A stretch of DNA of 64,000 nt from contig NZ_AJLR01000042.1 of NCBI RefSeq assembly GCF_000307855.1, forward strand, positions 62,001 to 126,000, written 5' to 3'. Under the pieces are notes generated by a model. It searched no databases. It was not told where the DNA came from and saw only the letters and a program-made list of their open reading frames with translations. Position 1 is the stretch's first letter. Each line of letters starts with the position of its first letter. The DNA is from Schinkia azotoformans LMG 9581. Its GTDB lineage: Bacteria; Bacillota; Bacilli; Bacillales; Bacillaceae_J. Below are positions 16,032-24,341 of this stretch, in pieces. A program made the position numbers and the translations under genes.

Positions 16032-16750
16032 ATGATGAAGAAACTGTTGTCACGGGACAATCTTCTAGCAGCTCTACATCGAGTTGAAAAGAATAAAGGC
16101 AAACACGGAGTAGATGGGATGCCTGTAAAATTCCTACGAGCGCATCTTCTACAAAACTGGGATGAACTCCGAAATTCTATTGAAGATGGAACCTACGAAC
16201 CGATGCCAGTCAGACGAGTCGAAATCCCGAAACCGAATGGTGGCGTAAGATTGTTAGGTATTCCTACCGTGACCGACCATGGAAACGAAAGTTTCTTGGG
16301 TTCAGTTTCACTTTACACCATTCCCCAAAGATTCGTATCGCAAAAGAAAGCATAAAGAGGGCAAAACGCAAAATCAAGGAATTAACATCACGGTCAAAAC
16401 CCATACCCATGGAGGAACGCATTGAAAAGATTAATGAACACCTAGTGGGATGGTGTGGATATTTTGCGCTGGCGGACACGCCAACTCCCTTTAAACAACT
16501 CGATGAAATACTTAGAAGAAGACTCCGCATGTGCCTTTGGAAACAATGGAAATTGCCTAAAACCAAAACAAAAAGGCTTATATCCCTTGGGGTTCCGAAG
16601 GAAAAAGCCTATGAGTGGGGAAATACCCGCAAGAAATACTGGCGCATCTCCAAAAGTCCTATCTTACACACGACGCTTAATTTAGAATTTTGGCGAAACC
16701 AAAAGCTAAAAAGTCTATTAGTTAGATACAACTACTTACGTCATACTTAA
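16032..16750 (+). pseudogene. Class C intron maturase with the catalytic core deleted
   Basis: The N-terminal frame (starting KKLLSRDNLLAALHRVEK) carries the first reverse transcriptase motifs up to RLLGIPTVTD. The sequence then jumps, out of frame, to the thumb/maturase region (KRKFLGFSFTLHHSPKIRIA, near 16279) and continues to the normal C-terminus (ANTRKKYWRISKSP equivalent, here WGNTRKKYWRISK). Roughly 200 residues, including the palm with the YADD motif, are missing. Compared with the usual length of about 420 residues only about half is left. The protein cannot make cDNA; splicing would need help in trans. Confidence 0.85.
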
Positions 16751-16787
16751 ATGAACCGCCATATACCGAACGGTACGTATGGTGGTG

Positions 16788-18628
16788 GTGTGCTGTGAAA
16801 GGCACATCAGAGATGGGGGAAGGTCCCTCGATGGAGATTGTACCAGGCAAATCCATCAAACAACCCTAAGCTGCTGCAATAAAGAGTTGTGGTAGTAAGC
16901 GTCTAGGGAAAAGGTTGTATTAAAACAATCATGTGAGATATACAAAGATGAACGAAAGTGAATCGCTGAAGAAGTATCGATAACGTAAAGTTTTGTCAAA
17001 ACTTGTTGTTCACCACTAGACAAGGATAAGAGCGGAAGATAACCTGGAAAGCTGACTGTTCGGCAAACGGTATTAAGGCGACATGAGTGTATATCAGGCT
17101 CTGATGTGAAACACAGGAACCTGCATCACGATGTTAAGCGAAAAGTCACAAGCTACAGAAAAGCAAGGTCGAAATAGCGAAGCGTGGTACAGGGGCGGAG
17201 GTGCTCGTAGTAGTAATGAAGTTGCTGTAATGGCAATGGAGCGAAGGGGCACCATCATTCAACTCAATATCTGATAACAACTGTGGAAACAGGAGGATTT
17301 GATGAAAGAGAGTAAGCCATTTAAAATCTCAAAACATATTGTACTAACAGCCTTTAAAAGAGTAAAAGCGAATAGAGGTAGTGCGGGAATTGATGGACAA
17401 GACATAAAGGAATTTGAGATTAATCTCAAAGGAAACCTTTATAAAGTTTGGAATAGAATGAGCTCCGGTAGCTATTTTCCTCCACCAGTTAAGTTAGTTG
17501 AAATACCCAAGAAAACTGGAGGGAAACGAGGACTAGGTATTCCAACAGTCGAGGATAGAGTCGCACAGATGGTAGTTAAAATGTATCTAGAACCAAAGGT
17601 TGAACCGATATTTCATGAAGACCCTTATGGATACCGTCCAAATAAATCAACCATTGACGCTATTGGACAAGCAAGAAAAAGGTGCTGGAAATATGACTAT
17701 GTCATTGAGTTCGATATTAAAGGATTGTTTGATAATATTGATCATGAATTATTAATGCGAGCTGTCTAAAAGCACGAGAAAGAGTCATGGATAAGGATTT
17801 ATATCGAAAGATGGCTCAAAGCACCATTTATGGATTCAGAAAATCGTAAGATTGAAAGAAATTTGGGGACACCGCAAGGTGGAGTAATAAGTCCAGTTCT
17901 TGCGAACTTGTTTATGCATTATGCGTTCGATGTGTGGATGGTTCGAACAAATCTACGAGCGCCATTTGAACGGTACGCAGATGATGCCATCATACACTGC
18001 AAATCGGAAGAAGAGGCTCAGGACATACTGAGAAAACTCAATCAGCGGTTAAAAGAATGCAAACTGGAATTACATCCGGAAAAGACAAAGATTGTCTACT
18101 GCAAAGATAAGGATAGGGTAAATGAGTATCCAGTTACGGAATTTGACTTCTTGGGCTACACTTTTCGAAGGATTTTCATCAAAGACAGGTTAGGAAGACT
18201 ACAATTTAATTTTCTTCCATCAGTTAGTAAAAAGTCCGGGAAATCCTTCCGTAGCAAGATAAAGGAAATGAATATTCATAAGTTCACTGGTTGCAATATC
18301 GAAATCATAGCAGAGATGATAAATCCAATGATTAGAGGTTGGCTCAACTACTTTACTAAGTACAATCCATCAGCAGTTAAATACTCAATTGATTGTGTAA
18401 ATCGGAGATTAACCAAATGGGCAATGTGTAAATATAAGAGATTTAGGGGACATCGAAAAAGAGCCGAAACATGGCTTAAAGGACTTGCGAAAAGAGAACC
18501 CAGCATGTTTCCACACTGGGTTCTTGGAATGGTTCCTTAATGGCTGAATGATATGAGCCGTATGAATCGAGAGATTCACGTACGGTTCTGTGAGAGCCTC
18601 TGGGTGAAACTCCCGGGGGCTACTCGAC
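16788..18628 (+). mobile_element. Group II intron 2 nested in intron 1
   Basis: The sequence begins GTGTGCTGTGAAAGG directly after domain V of intron 1 and ends CTACTCGAC, after which domain VI of intron 1 resumes. Its own domain V is at about 18556-18589 (GAGCCGTATGAATCG..CGTACGGTTC). Between the ends lie about 500 bases of structured RNA and a reverse transcriptase gene. Joining 16787 to 18629 restores the usual GGTGGTGTGAGAGG link of intron 1, which strongly supports these boundaries. Confidence 0.8.
17302..18540 (+). pseudogene. Intron 2 reverse transcriptase/maturase with one in-frame stop
   Basis: The frame encodes about 412 residues with all main reverse transcriptase motifs: GIDGQDIKEFE, RGLGIPTVEDRVAQM, YGYRPNKST, VIEFDIKGLFDNIDHEL, TPQGGVISPVLANL and the catalytic YADD (in RYADDAIIHC), then a maturase region with GWLNYFTKY. 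No HNH endonuclease domain is present. A single TAA (17767-17769) interrupts it after HELLMRAV in the same frame. ATG 17302 follows AGGAGG. Because the stop is TAA, selenocysteine recoding cannot rescue it. One point mutation would restore it, so inactivation is recent or the base is a sequence error. Confidence 0.85.
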
Positions 18629-18679
18629 TGAGAGGTCGGGGACTAAAATTCTCCTCCTACTCTATTGAAAAGGATTTTC

Positions 18680-18696
18680 GTTGACTTAATGTCAAC
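18680..18696. promoter_or_regulatory. Inverted repeat GTTGAC-N5-GTCAAC, copy 1
   Basis: The perfect six-base arms overlap a possible -35 box (TTGACT) 74 bases before the start of the broken ytaF gene and lie 15 bases after the intron. An identical arrangement occurs at 19465-19481. Confidence 0.45.
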
Positions 18697-18769
18697 ATTT
18701 TTTTAAATAGACATGCATTTTTTGTCAATTTCATTTATACAATGTAAAAAAGTTGAAGGGGTGTATAAA

Positions 18770-19403
18770 TTGAATTGGCTTATTATATTAGCATTTGCTG
18801 TTTCGTCAAGTATAGATAATTTAGGAGTAGGAATTTCTTATGGGATACGAAAGATACAAATTAGGATGGGGCCTAATATTTTGATAGCTGTCATTTGTTT
18901 CCTCATGAGTATGGCTGGAATCTCATTTGGACTTTGGTTATCAAATATCCTTCCAGGGATGCTCCCTATGATTTTCGGAGCTTTTTTACTTTTTTTATTA
19001 TTGGTATTCGAATAATATTATTGTCTGCCCCTCGTAAAAAGGGAAATTCGGAGGAAGTAAGTGAGTGAACTAAACAGCCAATAAGTATTAAAGGAATTCT
19101 GCGTAATCCTGAGGTTGCCGATGCAGATAAATCCGGTGATATTGGCTGGGGGAAGCAATCATACTCGGTGTTGCATTATCCGCAAATGCTCTTACCAATG
19201 GATTAGGAGCTGGATTACTCGGTCTTTCTCCGCTAGCGATTTCTTTAACCGCTGCAATTGGCAGTTTCATCAGTGTTTGGGCAGGAGTAAATGTAGGGTC
19301 TAAATTAGCAGATGTTCGGATTGGTTCATTTACTGTGGGGCAATTTGGAACGATTATAAGTGGGGTAATTATATTGATTATTGCATTTACAGCATTTTTT
19401 TAG
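18770..19403 (+). pseudogene. ytaF: ytaF-like sporulation membrane protein, broken
   Basis: Three frames must be joined to read a protein of about 210 residues like B. subtilis YtaF: a TTG start behind GGGGTG (NWLIILAFAVSSSIDNLGVG), a break near 19000, the segment SAPRKKGNSEEVSE, then NPEVADADKSGDIGWGE and, after another break, LGVALSANALTNGLGAG to the stop at 19403. Several small indels and a stop show decay rather than one error. YtaF belongs to the MntP-like membrane protein group and is linked to sporulation. Confidence 0.85.
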
Positions 19404-19464
19404 ACTCAAGTTTTAAAGACAAAAAGTTTTTATTTTGGCTTTGTTAAAAGATATTATTGATAAT

Positions 19465-19481
19465 GTTGACAAAGAGTCAAC
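19465..19481. promoter_or_regulatory. Inverted repeat GTTGAC-N5-GTCAAC, copy 2, on a promoter
   Basis: The repeat covers TTGACA at 19466-19471, which with a 17-base spacer and TATATT at 19489-19494 makes a good promoter for the gene at 19540. A repressor bound here would block the -35 box. Confidence 0.55.
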
Positions 19482-19539
19482 AGTGGGCTATATTTCTAAA
19501 TGTCATAATTGTTTAATTTAAGTGATTGGTGATGTTGAT

Positions 19540-19899
19540 ATGAAGAGAAGTCAGACGAGTATAAGCAAATTATTAAGAAACATTTTTTTATTAGCTGTTA
19601 TTTTAGGAATCACTATAGCAACTTATAGTATCTATCAATATAATCAAAATCTCCCTAAAATACTTGGGGTTGCCGATCCATACATTGATACAAATGTAGA
19701 TGCTAGTACAATTCTTGCAATTGGAAAAGGTCTAATAGCGGGTAAATCCCAACCGGTAGAGACAATACGGATTCCTATAAATGATTCCTATGTGAATGAC
19801 CGTGTCAAAGTAGGAGCAGTTTTAAAAATTGATTTCAATAAAAACAAACAAGCTTTAACAGACTTTTTAGCTGAAGATACCGAAAGTAATTTAGAGTAG
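19540..19899 (+). CDS. Single-pass membrane or exported protein, unknown
   Basis: The 119-residue product has a basic N-terminus, one hydrophobic segment at about 16-34 and a soluble outer domain of about 85 residues containing DPYIDTNVDASTILAIGKGL. GGTGATG precedes ATG 19540. It has its own promoter with an inverted repeat and is followed 14 bases later by an XRE/DUF1232 gene. No family is recognised. Confidence 0.6.
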   Translation: MKRSQTSISKLLRNIFLLAVILGITIATYSIYQYNQNLPKILGVADPYIDTNVDASTILAIGKGLIAGKSQPVETIRIPINDSYVNDRVKVGAVLKIDFNKNKQALTDFLAEDTESNLE

Positions 19900-19913
19900 G
19901 AGTAAATCGAATA

Positions 19914-20618
19914 ATGAAAGGAAAGTTGAGTATGTCTGAAAGTGGCAAAGATAACAGTCTTGGTTTGCTATTAAAAGATTCATTAAAGAAAAAATCATTG
20001 TCGATGCGGAAGCTTGGCGAACTAACTGACATTGATACTGCTACTATTTCACGAATTATTAACTGTAAAAGAAAAGCAACTCCAGATCATTTACAAAAGT
20101 TTTCTGAGTGCCTTGACATTCCACTTGATACTTTATTTACAGCTGCAGGTTATCTACAAGAGCAAAAACAAAAAAAGGTCTATTCAAATGATATCAATGT
20201 ATCAATAGAGTACATTCAAAATTTCCTTGAAACTTCTAATCTATTAAATAAGAAATTCTCGATTAAAAACGTTGAAAGCCAGCTGGCGATGTACGAGCAA
20301 TTTTCTCAAACCGAAGAAGGTAAAGAAACCATTATTAATGGATTTGAAGAGAAGGTAAAAAAATTAGGTAGCATGGGGCCGTTTATTAATCAATTACAGC
20401 AAATGTATGCAAAATTTTGTTCCATGAAGGCATCGCCGCCGCAATTAGCGGTACTTGGCAGTGCACTGTTATATTTCATTTTGCCTGTCGATGTGGTCCC
20501 TGATTATATTCTCCCGGTAGGTTATATAGATGACGCAATTGCTGTACAGCTTGTACTCGATCGATTCGCGAAAAAATTTCAAGGAAACCCCAATGGAAGT
20601 AGTGATAGTTTTGAATAA
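19914..20618 (+). CDS. XRE helix-turn-helix fused to a DUF1232 (YkvA-like) domain
   Basis: The 234-residue product has an XRE domain at about residues 20-75 (SMRKLGELTDIDTATISRII), a helical middle section, and a C-terminal DUF1232 motif (LYFILPVDVVPDYILPVGYI then DDAIAVQLVLDRF, residues about 178-222). DUF1232 is a short membrane-associated module of unknown function. Such fusions occur in Bacillus and may tie a membrane signal to transcription. ATG 19914 has AGGAG 11 bases upstream; ATG 19932 with AAAGGAAA is equally plausible. Confidence 0.8.
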   Translation: MKGKLSMSESGKDNSLGLLLKDSLKKKSLSMRKLGELTDIDTATISRIINCKRKATPDHLQKFSECLDIPLDTLFTAAGYLQEQKQKKVYSNDINVSIEYIQNFLETSNLLNKKFSIKNVESQLAMYEQFSQTEEGKETIINGFEEKVKKLGSMGPFINQLQQMYAKFCSMKASPPQLAVLGSALLYFILPVDVVPDYILPVGYIDDAIAVQLVLDRFAKKFQGNPNGSSDSFE

Positions 20619-20641
20619 ATATAGAGATGAGGATTTTATAG

Positions 20642-21238
20642 ATGAATGTTGAAATATTCCAAGCAATTAATCAGCTAGCAGGAACACATCCGATCTTAGA
20701 TGCCACTATGGTTTTTATTACTGAAAAAGCTCTGTATATTTTTGCTTTCACATTATTGTTTATGTGGCTTTTTGGAAATGAAAAATATAAATATACAGTT
20801 GTTTACGCTGCTCTTACGGGAGCACTTGGCCTAATTATTAATTTTCTTATTAGTCAAATTTACTTTGAACCTCGACCATTCGTAACGCATCATGTGAATA
20901 TGTTAATCCCGCATATTGCGGATGCCTCTTTTCCTAGTGATCATACAACAGGTGCGTTTTCATTGGCGCTAGCTATTTTCTTGTGGCATCGAAAAATTGG
21001 CTTCATTACGGTATTATTTGCCGCTTTAACAGGTTTTTCACGCATATATGTAGGTCATCATTATCCGTTTGATGTTCTTGGGAGTAGCCTTGTTGCGCTT
21101 TCGGTCAGCCTAATAGTTTTTAAGGCTTCAAGTTTTCTCAAGCCGATTCCGAATGCGATTATGTATATTTATAATAAATTACTCAGAGAGCCTAAAAATT
21201 CACCTTTTGAACAAAAAGATAGTGGAAGCTATAAATAG
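20642..21238 (+). CDS. bcrC: BcrC-type undecaprenyl-diphosphate phosphatase (PAP2)
   Basis: The 198-residue product is a membrane PAP2 phosphatase with the three family motifs: FEPRP (about residue 76), ASFPSDHTTG (about 98-107) and SRIYVGHHYPFDV (about 139-151), the latter two holding the catalytic His residues and Arg. It would release phosphate from undecaprenyl diphosphate outside the membrane so the lipid carrier for wall synthesis is recycled; this also protects against bacitracin. It follows the DUF1232 gene by 23 bases and is intact although flanked by broken genes. Confidence 0.85.
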   Translation: MNVEIFQAINQLAGTHPILDATMVFITEKALYIFAFTLLFMWLFGNEKYKYTVVYAALTGALGLIINFLISQIYFEPRPFVTHHVNMLIPHIADASFPSDHTTGAFSLALAIFLWHRKIGFITVLFAALTGFSRIYVGHHYPFDVLGSSLVALSVSLIVFKASSFLKPIPNAIMYIYNKLLREPKNSPFEQKDSGSYK

Positions 21239-21270
21239 TAGCTTCCTGAAATTAGGTGATTGGTGTGTAA

Positions 21271-21960
21271 ATGAATTCAGAAATTATTTGGTATAGAAGA
21301 TTAGATAGTGTAATTCTTTTTATTTTAATATCATTTTTTATATTAAGCTTAGTTTTTATTTATAGCAGTCAGCAGACAGGTCAATATGGTACTCAAAACT
21401 TTGCAATGAAACAAGGAATCAATTATATGATTGGTTTTTTAATATTAATTTTCGTTGCTAAACTTGATATAGATCAAATTGAACGGATAACTTGGCCTTC
21501 CTATATTGCTTTATTTTTTATTATTGTTGTTTTGAATTATTCACCGAAATCGATCGCTTATCCAGTATTAGGGGCTAAAAGGTGGTTTATGATTCCTTAT
21601 GTAGGATCCATTCAGCCTTCTTTGTTTGTTTATCAACAGCCAGACACTGGGATGGTTTTGCTATATTTTATTGCCATCGGAAGCATGCTGTACTTATCTG
21701 GATAAATAAAAAGATACTTGCTGCTTTTTTCATTACTTTTTTACTTTTCTTGGGATTGCTCGTATATTTATATTTCCTTCAGCCAGATGTTATTTATAGT
21801 CAATTAATCCCCTTGCTTAAGCCCCATCAACAGGAGCGAATCATTGGGTGGTTAAATCCAACTGGAAACTATAATCAGGCATATCAGGCTAAGAAATCTT
21901 TACTTGCAGTTGGAAGTGGGGGATGGAGGGTACTACGGTCTTCGACTATCGATTCACTGA
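21271..21960 (+). pseudogene. FtsW/RodA/SpoVE-family gene, deleted and frameshifted
   Basis: The N-terminal part (145 residues, ATG 21271) has the first membrane segments and KQGINYMIGF, then reads GAKRWFMIPYVGSIQPS and jumps directly to VYQQPDTGMVLLYF. The central QPSE-to-loop segment of about 50 residues is missing. A frameshift near 21704 precedes KPHQQERIIGWLNPTGNYNQ and SLLAVGSGG, where the gene is cut off. The family flips or polymerises lipid II-linked wall precursors; this copy cannot function. Confidence 0.85.
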
Positions 21961-22009
21961 AAAACACTATCCTTTAGCCCCATTTAATAAACCGGTAGGG
22001 AGTGATAAA

Positions 22010-22111
22010 ATGAAGTTTCGAGCCGGTCATTTTTTTCGGGCTGTTTTACTAGCTGCTTTTGGATTACTATTCATAAAGCTTCATATTGTAAAAAAATGTC
22101 CTCTACAATAA
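22010..22111 (+). pseudogene. N-terminal fragment, probably of a YcgQ-like protein
   Basis: Thirty-three residues follow an ATG behind GGGAG: a basic start, then a hydrophobic segment and FIKLHIVKK. This resembles the first helix of YcgQ-type proteins (TIGR03943). It is cut by a terminator. Just upstream (21930-22000) the end of another, unidentified protein is joined to the ftsW remnant, so a multi-gene deletion occurred here. Confidence 0.4.
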
Positions 22112-22132
22112 TTATTATTGTGGAGGTTTTTT
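22100..22132 (+). terminator. Strong Rho-independent terminator
   Basis: CCTCTACAATAAT pairs with ATTATTGTGGAGG and is followed by six T. It closes the decayed segment. Confidence 0.85.
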
Positions 22133-22762
22133 GTTGTGAAAAAATTCGGGCGTACAATCAACTGTAAATACACAAGAAATTCCTCAGAGAGATCCATAAT
22201 TGCGGAAAAGGACACTAGTGAGAATTTAACCTCTGCAGAAAAAAACTGATTTGCTCCTTATTAGTATTGTAGCACTTTCAAACACATTTTTGTTTGGGCA
22301 ATAAGAGAAAGTAGTGCAAGCCTATTCAACAGGGGACGTCCATTATACGTTAGCCAAAAGCACTCATTTTCAGTCAAACGGTTCTACTGTAGAAGAAATA
22401 CATACTACTTAATGAAGCTATTAGGATGCACCACGTATCTTATAAAATCATCAGAAGTTGGTAAATTTCCAAATGTGTCGCGTACAGATGGTGAACATTG
22501 GAGAATTTTAAGAAAATATTTCATTGTCAATTTATAGCAATCAAAGAAGTGTCAAAGAGACAATGCGGATGAATGATCTTATAGTGTTAGCGAACAGTCA
22601 CTGTTACTGTTCGCTAATATGTTTTTTTTGACTTAAGAATGTTATGAAAATTCAAACAAATACTTGATATTTAAATTTTAACCCATTAGAATGTAATTAA
22701 ATGATAAGAATATTATAAAAATATGCACTTAGTTTGATGGGAAGGGGGAAAAGGTGTTAAAC
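22112..22762. other. Decayed, gene-free stretch
   Basis: About 650 bases without an intact gene. Base composition and short frames suggest decayed coding DNA, but I cannot identify its source. A stem-loop terminator at 22589-22629 (AGCGAACAGT/ACTGTTCGCT, then a T run) closes it. The last 130 bases should hold the promoter of the TetR gene; no clear operator is seen. Confidence 0.5.
22589..22629 (+). terminator. Rho-independent terminator
   Basis: A perfect 10-base stem with a 7-base loop is followed after five bases by eight T. It separates the decayed region from the TetR gene. Confidence 0.75.
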
Positions 22763-23350
22763 ATGAGTTTACGTAAGCAAAAAACAGAGAAGAAACGTAT
22801 AGAGATGCTACGTTCAGCAGCAAAGATTGTCAAAGAAAAAGGGTATGATCGTGCAACAATGGATGATATAGCAGCGGAATTATTAATGACAAAAGGATCA
22901 CTCTATTACTATTTTGACAGCAAGGAACAATTAGTATTTCAGTGTCACGAATTAATTTTTAATGAGGCAATTACGGTAATGGAGGAAATTAGCCGAATGG
23001 ATTTACCGGCTCGCGCAAAAATAGAGAAAGCGATTATAACCCATATTAAATTTCTAATAAATGAAAGAGATATGTTTAATATGATTATTCAACCTGAACA
23101 ATTATTTATTGAAGAAAACCATCTTCGAAGTGTCTTAGAGCAAAGGGAAAAAATTACTTCAATCATTGATAGAATCATTGAGGAAGGTCTGAGCAAAGGT
23201 GAATTCTCGGTATCAGATCCAAAAATGGCACGAATGATGATTTTAGGAGCAATGAACTGGATTCAAACATGGTATTCTACTGATGGGAAATATAGCGAAA
23301 AAGAAATTGCAAATATTTATTCAAACTCTTTAATAAAGTTACTTCTATAG
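22763..23350 (+). CDS. TetR-family repressor of the beta-oxidation cluster
   Basis: The 195-residue product has an N-terminal TetR helix-turn-helix (GYDRATMDDIAAELLMTKGS then LYYYFDSKEQLV, about residues 30-62) and a helical ligand domain ending in a typical WYSTDGKYS segment, as in acyl-CoA-responsive regulators such as FadR and KstR2. ATG 22763 follows AAGGTG; GTG 22754 is an alternative. It heads a row of five fatty-acid genes on the same strand, so control by acyl-CoA is likely. Operator sites are not obvious to me. Confidence 0.8.
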   Translation: MSLRKQKTEKKRIEMLRSAAKIVKEKGYDRATMDDIAAELLMTKGSLYYYFDSKEQLVFQCHELIFNEAITVMEEISRMDLPARAKIEKAIITHIKFLINERDMFNMIIQPEQLFIEENHLRSVLEQREKITSIIDRIIEEGLSKGEFSVSDPKMARMMILGAMNWIQTWYSTDGKYSEKEIANIYSNSLIKLLL

Positions 23351-23506
23351 AGGATTCTGTAAGTAAAGCTGATAAGATTAATTTTCCTAATTTTCAGTAA
23401 TTTGCGCTAGACGTTAAGGATAGTTAATCCAAACTTTGTAAGGGTAATGTTTAATGTTTTATTAGTTAGTATAAGAATAATCGTCGTTTAAAAGGAAGGG
23501 AGATGC

Positions 23507-24298
23507 ATGTTGAAAGAAGTAAAGCGTAACTTCGTTATGTACGAGATTAATGGGTTTATTTATACTCTGACAATTGACAATCCTCCATTAAATGTTCTTA
23601 CTGATGAATTATTATCAGAAATAGATGACGTTATCAATGAAATATTGGCCCAACCAATATGCAGGGTTTTAATCATCCGTGGTAATGGTGAAAAAGCTTT
23701 TGTGGCTGGGGCAGATATTAACCAATTTCCTACTCTTAATGAGGAAAGCGGTAAGCATTTAGTTGAAAAAGGAAAAGAGATTTTTGATAAATTAGAAAAT
23801 GCACCGTTTCCTGTGATTTGTGCCATTAATGGATTTGCATTAGGAGGTGGTCTGGAATTGGCGCTCGCTTGTGATATACGAATAGCAGAGCAGAAGGCAA
23901 AATTGGGTCTCCCAGAAACAGGCCTTGGGATTTTGCCAGGATATGGAGGTACTCAGCGTCTTAGTAGACTGATTGGACCTGGAAAAGCAAAAAAAATGAT
24001 GTTTACAGGTGCTGCCATTAGTGCTGAGGAGGCGATTAATTATGGATTAGTAGAAGAAGTTGTTCCGAATGGTGAATCCTATGAAGCTTCCGTTCGTTTA
24101 GCAAAGCAAATAGTAAATAATGCCCCTTTGTCGATATCAAATGTAAAAGCTGTAGTGAATAGAGGATTAGATGTTTCCTTAGCAGAAGGGCAGGAATTGG
24201 AAACTAAATATTTTGCAAGTCTTTGCCTTACCCAAGATATGAAGGAGGGGGTTAAAGCATTCATGGAAAAACGAAAGGCGGACTTTTCGAGAAGGTAG
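23507..24298 (+). CDS. Enoyl-CoA hydratase
   Basis: The 263-residue product is a crotonase-fold enzyme that adds water to trans-2-enoyl-CoA in beta-oxidation. Motifs: VAGADINQF (oxyanion-hole region), INGFALGGGLELALACD with the first catalytic Glu, and LPETGLGILPGYGGTQRL with the second. Length is normal. ATG 23507 follows AAGGAAGGGAG; an ATG four bases upstream is out of frame. It begins the enzymatic part of the TetR-led cluster, 156 bases after the regulator with no terminator between. Confidence 0.9.
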   Translation: MLKEVKRNFVMYEINGFIYTLTIDNPPLNVLTDELLSEIDDVINEILAQPICRVLIIRGNGEKAFVAGADINQFPTLNEESGKHLVEKGKEIFDKLENAPFPVICAINGFALGGGLELALACDIRIAEQKAKLGLPETGLGILPGYGGTQRLSRLIGPGKAKKMMFTGAAISAEEAINYGLVEEVVPNGESYEASVRLAKQIVNNAPLSISNVKAVVNRGLDVSLAEGQELETKYFASLCLTQDMKEGVKAFMEKRKADFSRR

Positions 24299-24341
24299 TA
24301 GGGCATAAAAGTATATGAAAAGATCGATAGGAGGAATAGTA

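Larger units (their letters stand above)
15476..18665 (+). mobile_element. Group IIC intron 1, interrupted by a second intron
   Basis: The 5' end GTGCGCCCAGCATGGGTGCA is typical of group II introns and is followed by about 550 bases of structured RNA, a maturase remnant, and domain V at 16753-16786 (GAACCGCC..ACCGAACGGT..GGTGGT). Domain VI resumes only at 18629 (TGAGAGGTCGGGG) and ends CTCCTACTCTAT at 18665. The missing link between domains V and VI is occupied by intron 2. The encoded maturase matches the class C type, and the intron lies behind a terminator, both hallmarks of class IIC. Boundaries are read by eye. Confidence 0.85.

Noticed and set aside
17302..18540. Recoding of the stop in the intron reverse transcriptase
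   Set aside because: The codon is TAA, not TGA, and no slippery sequence is evident.
18770..19403. Programmed frameshifting in the ytaF-like gene
   Set aside because: At least two separate breaks plus stops occur at unrelated places, which fits decay better than programmed shifts.
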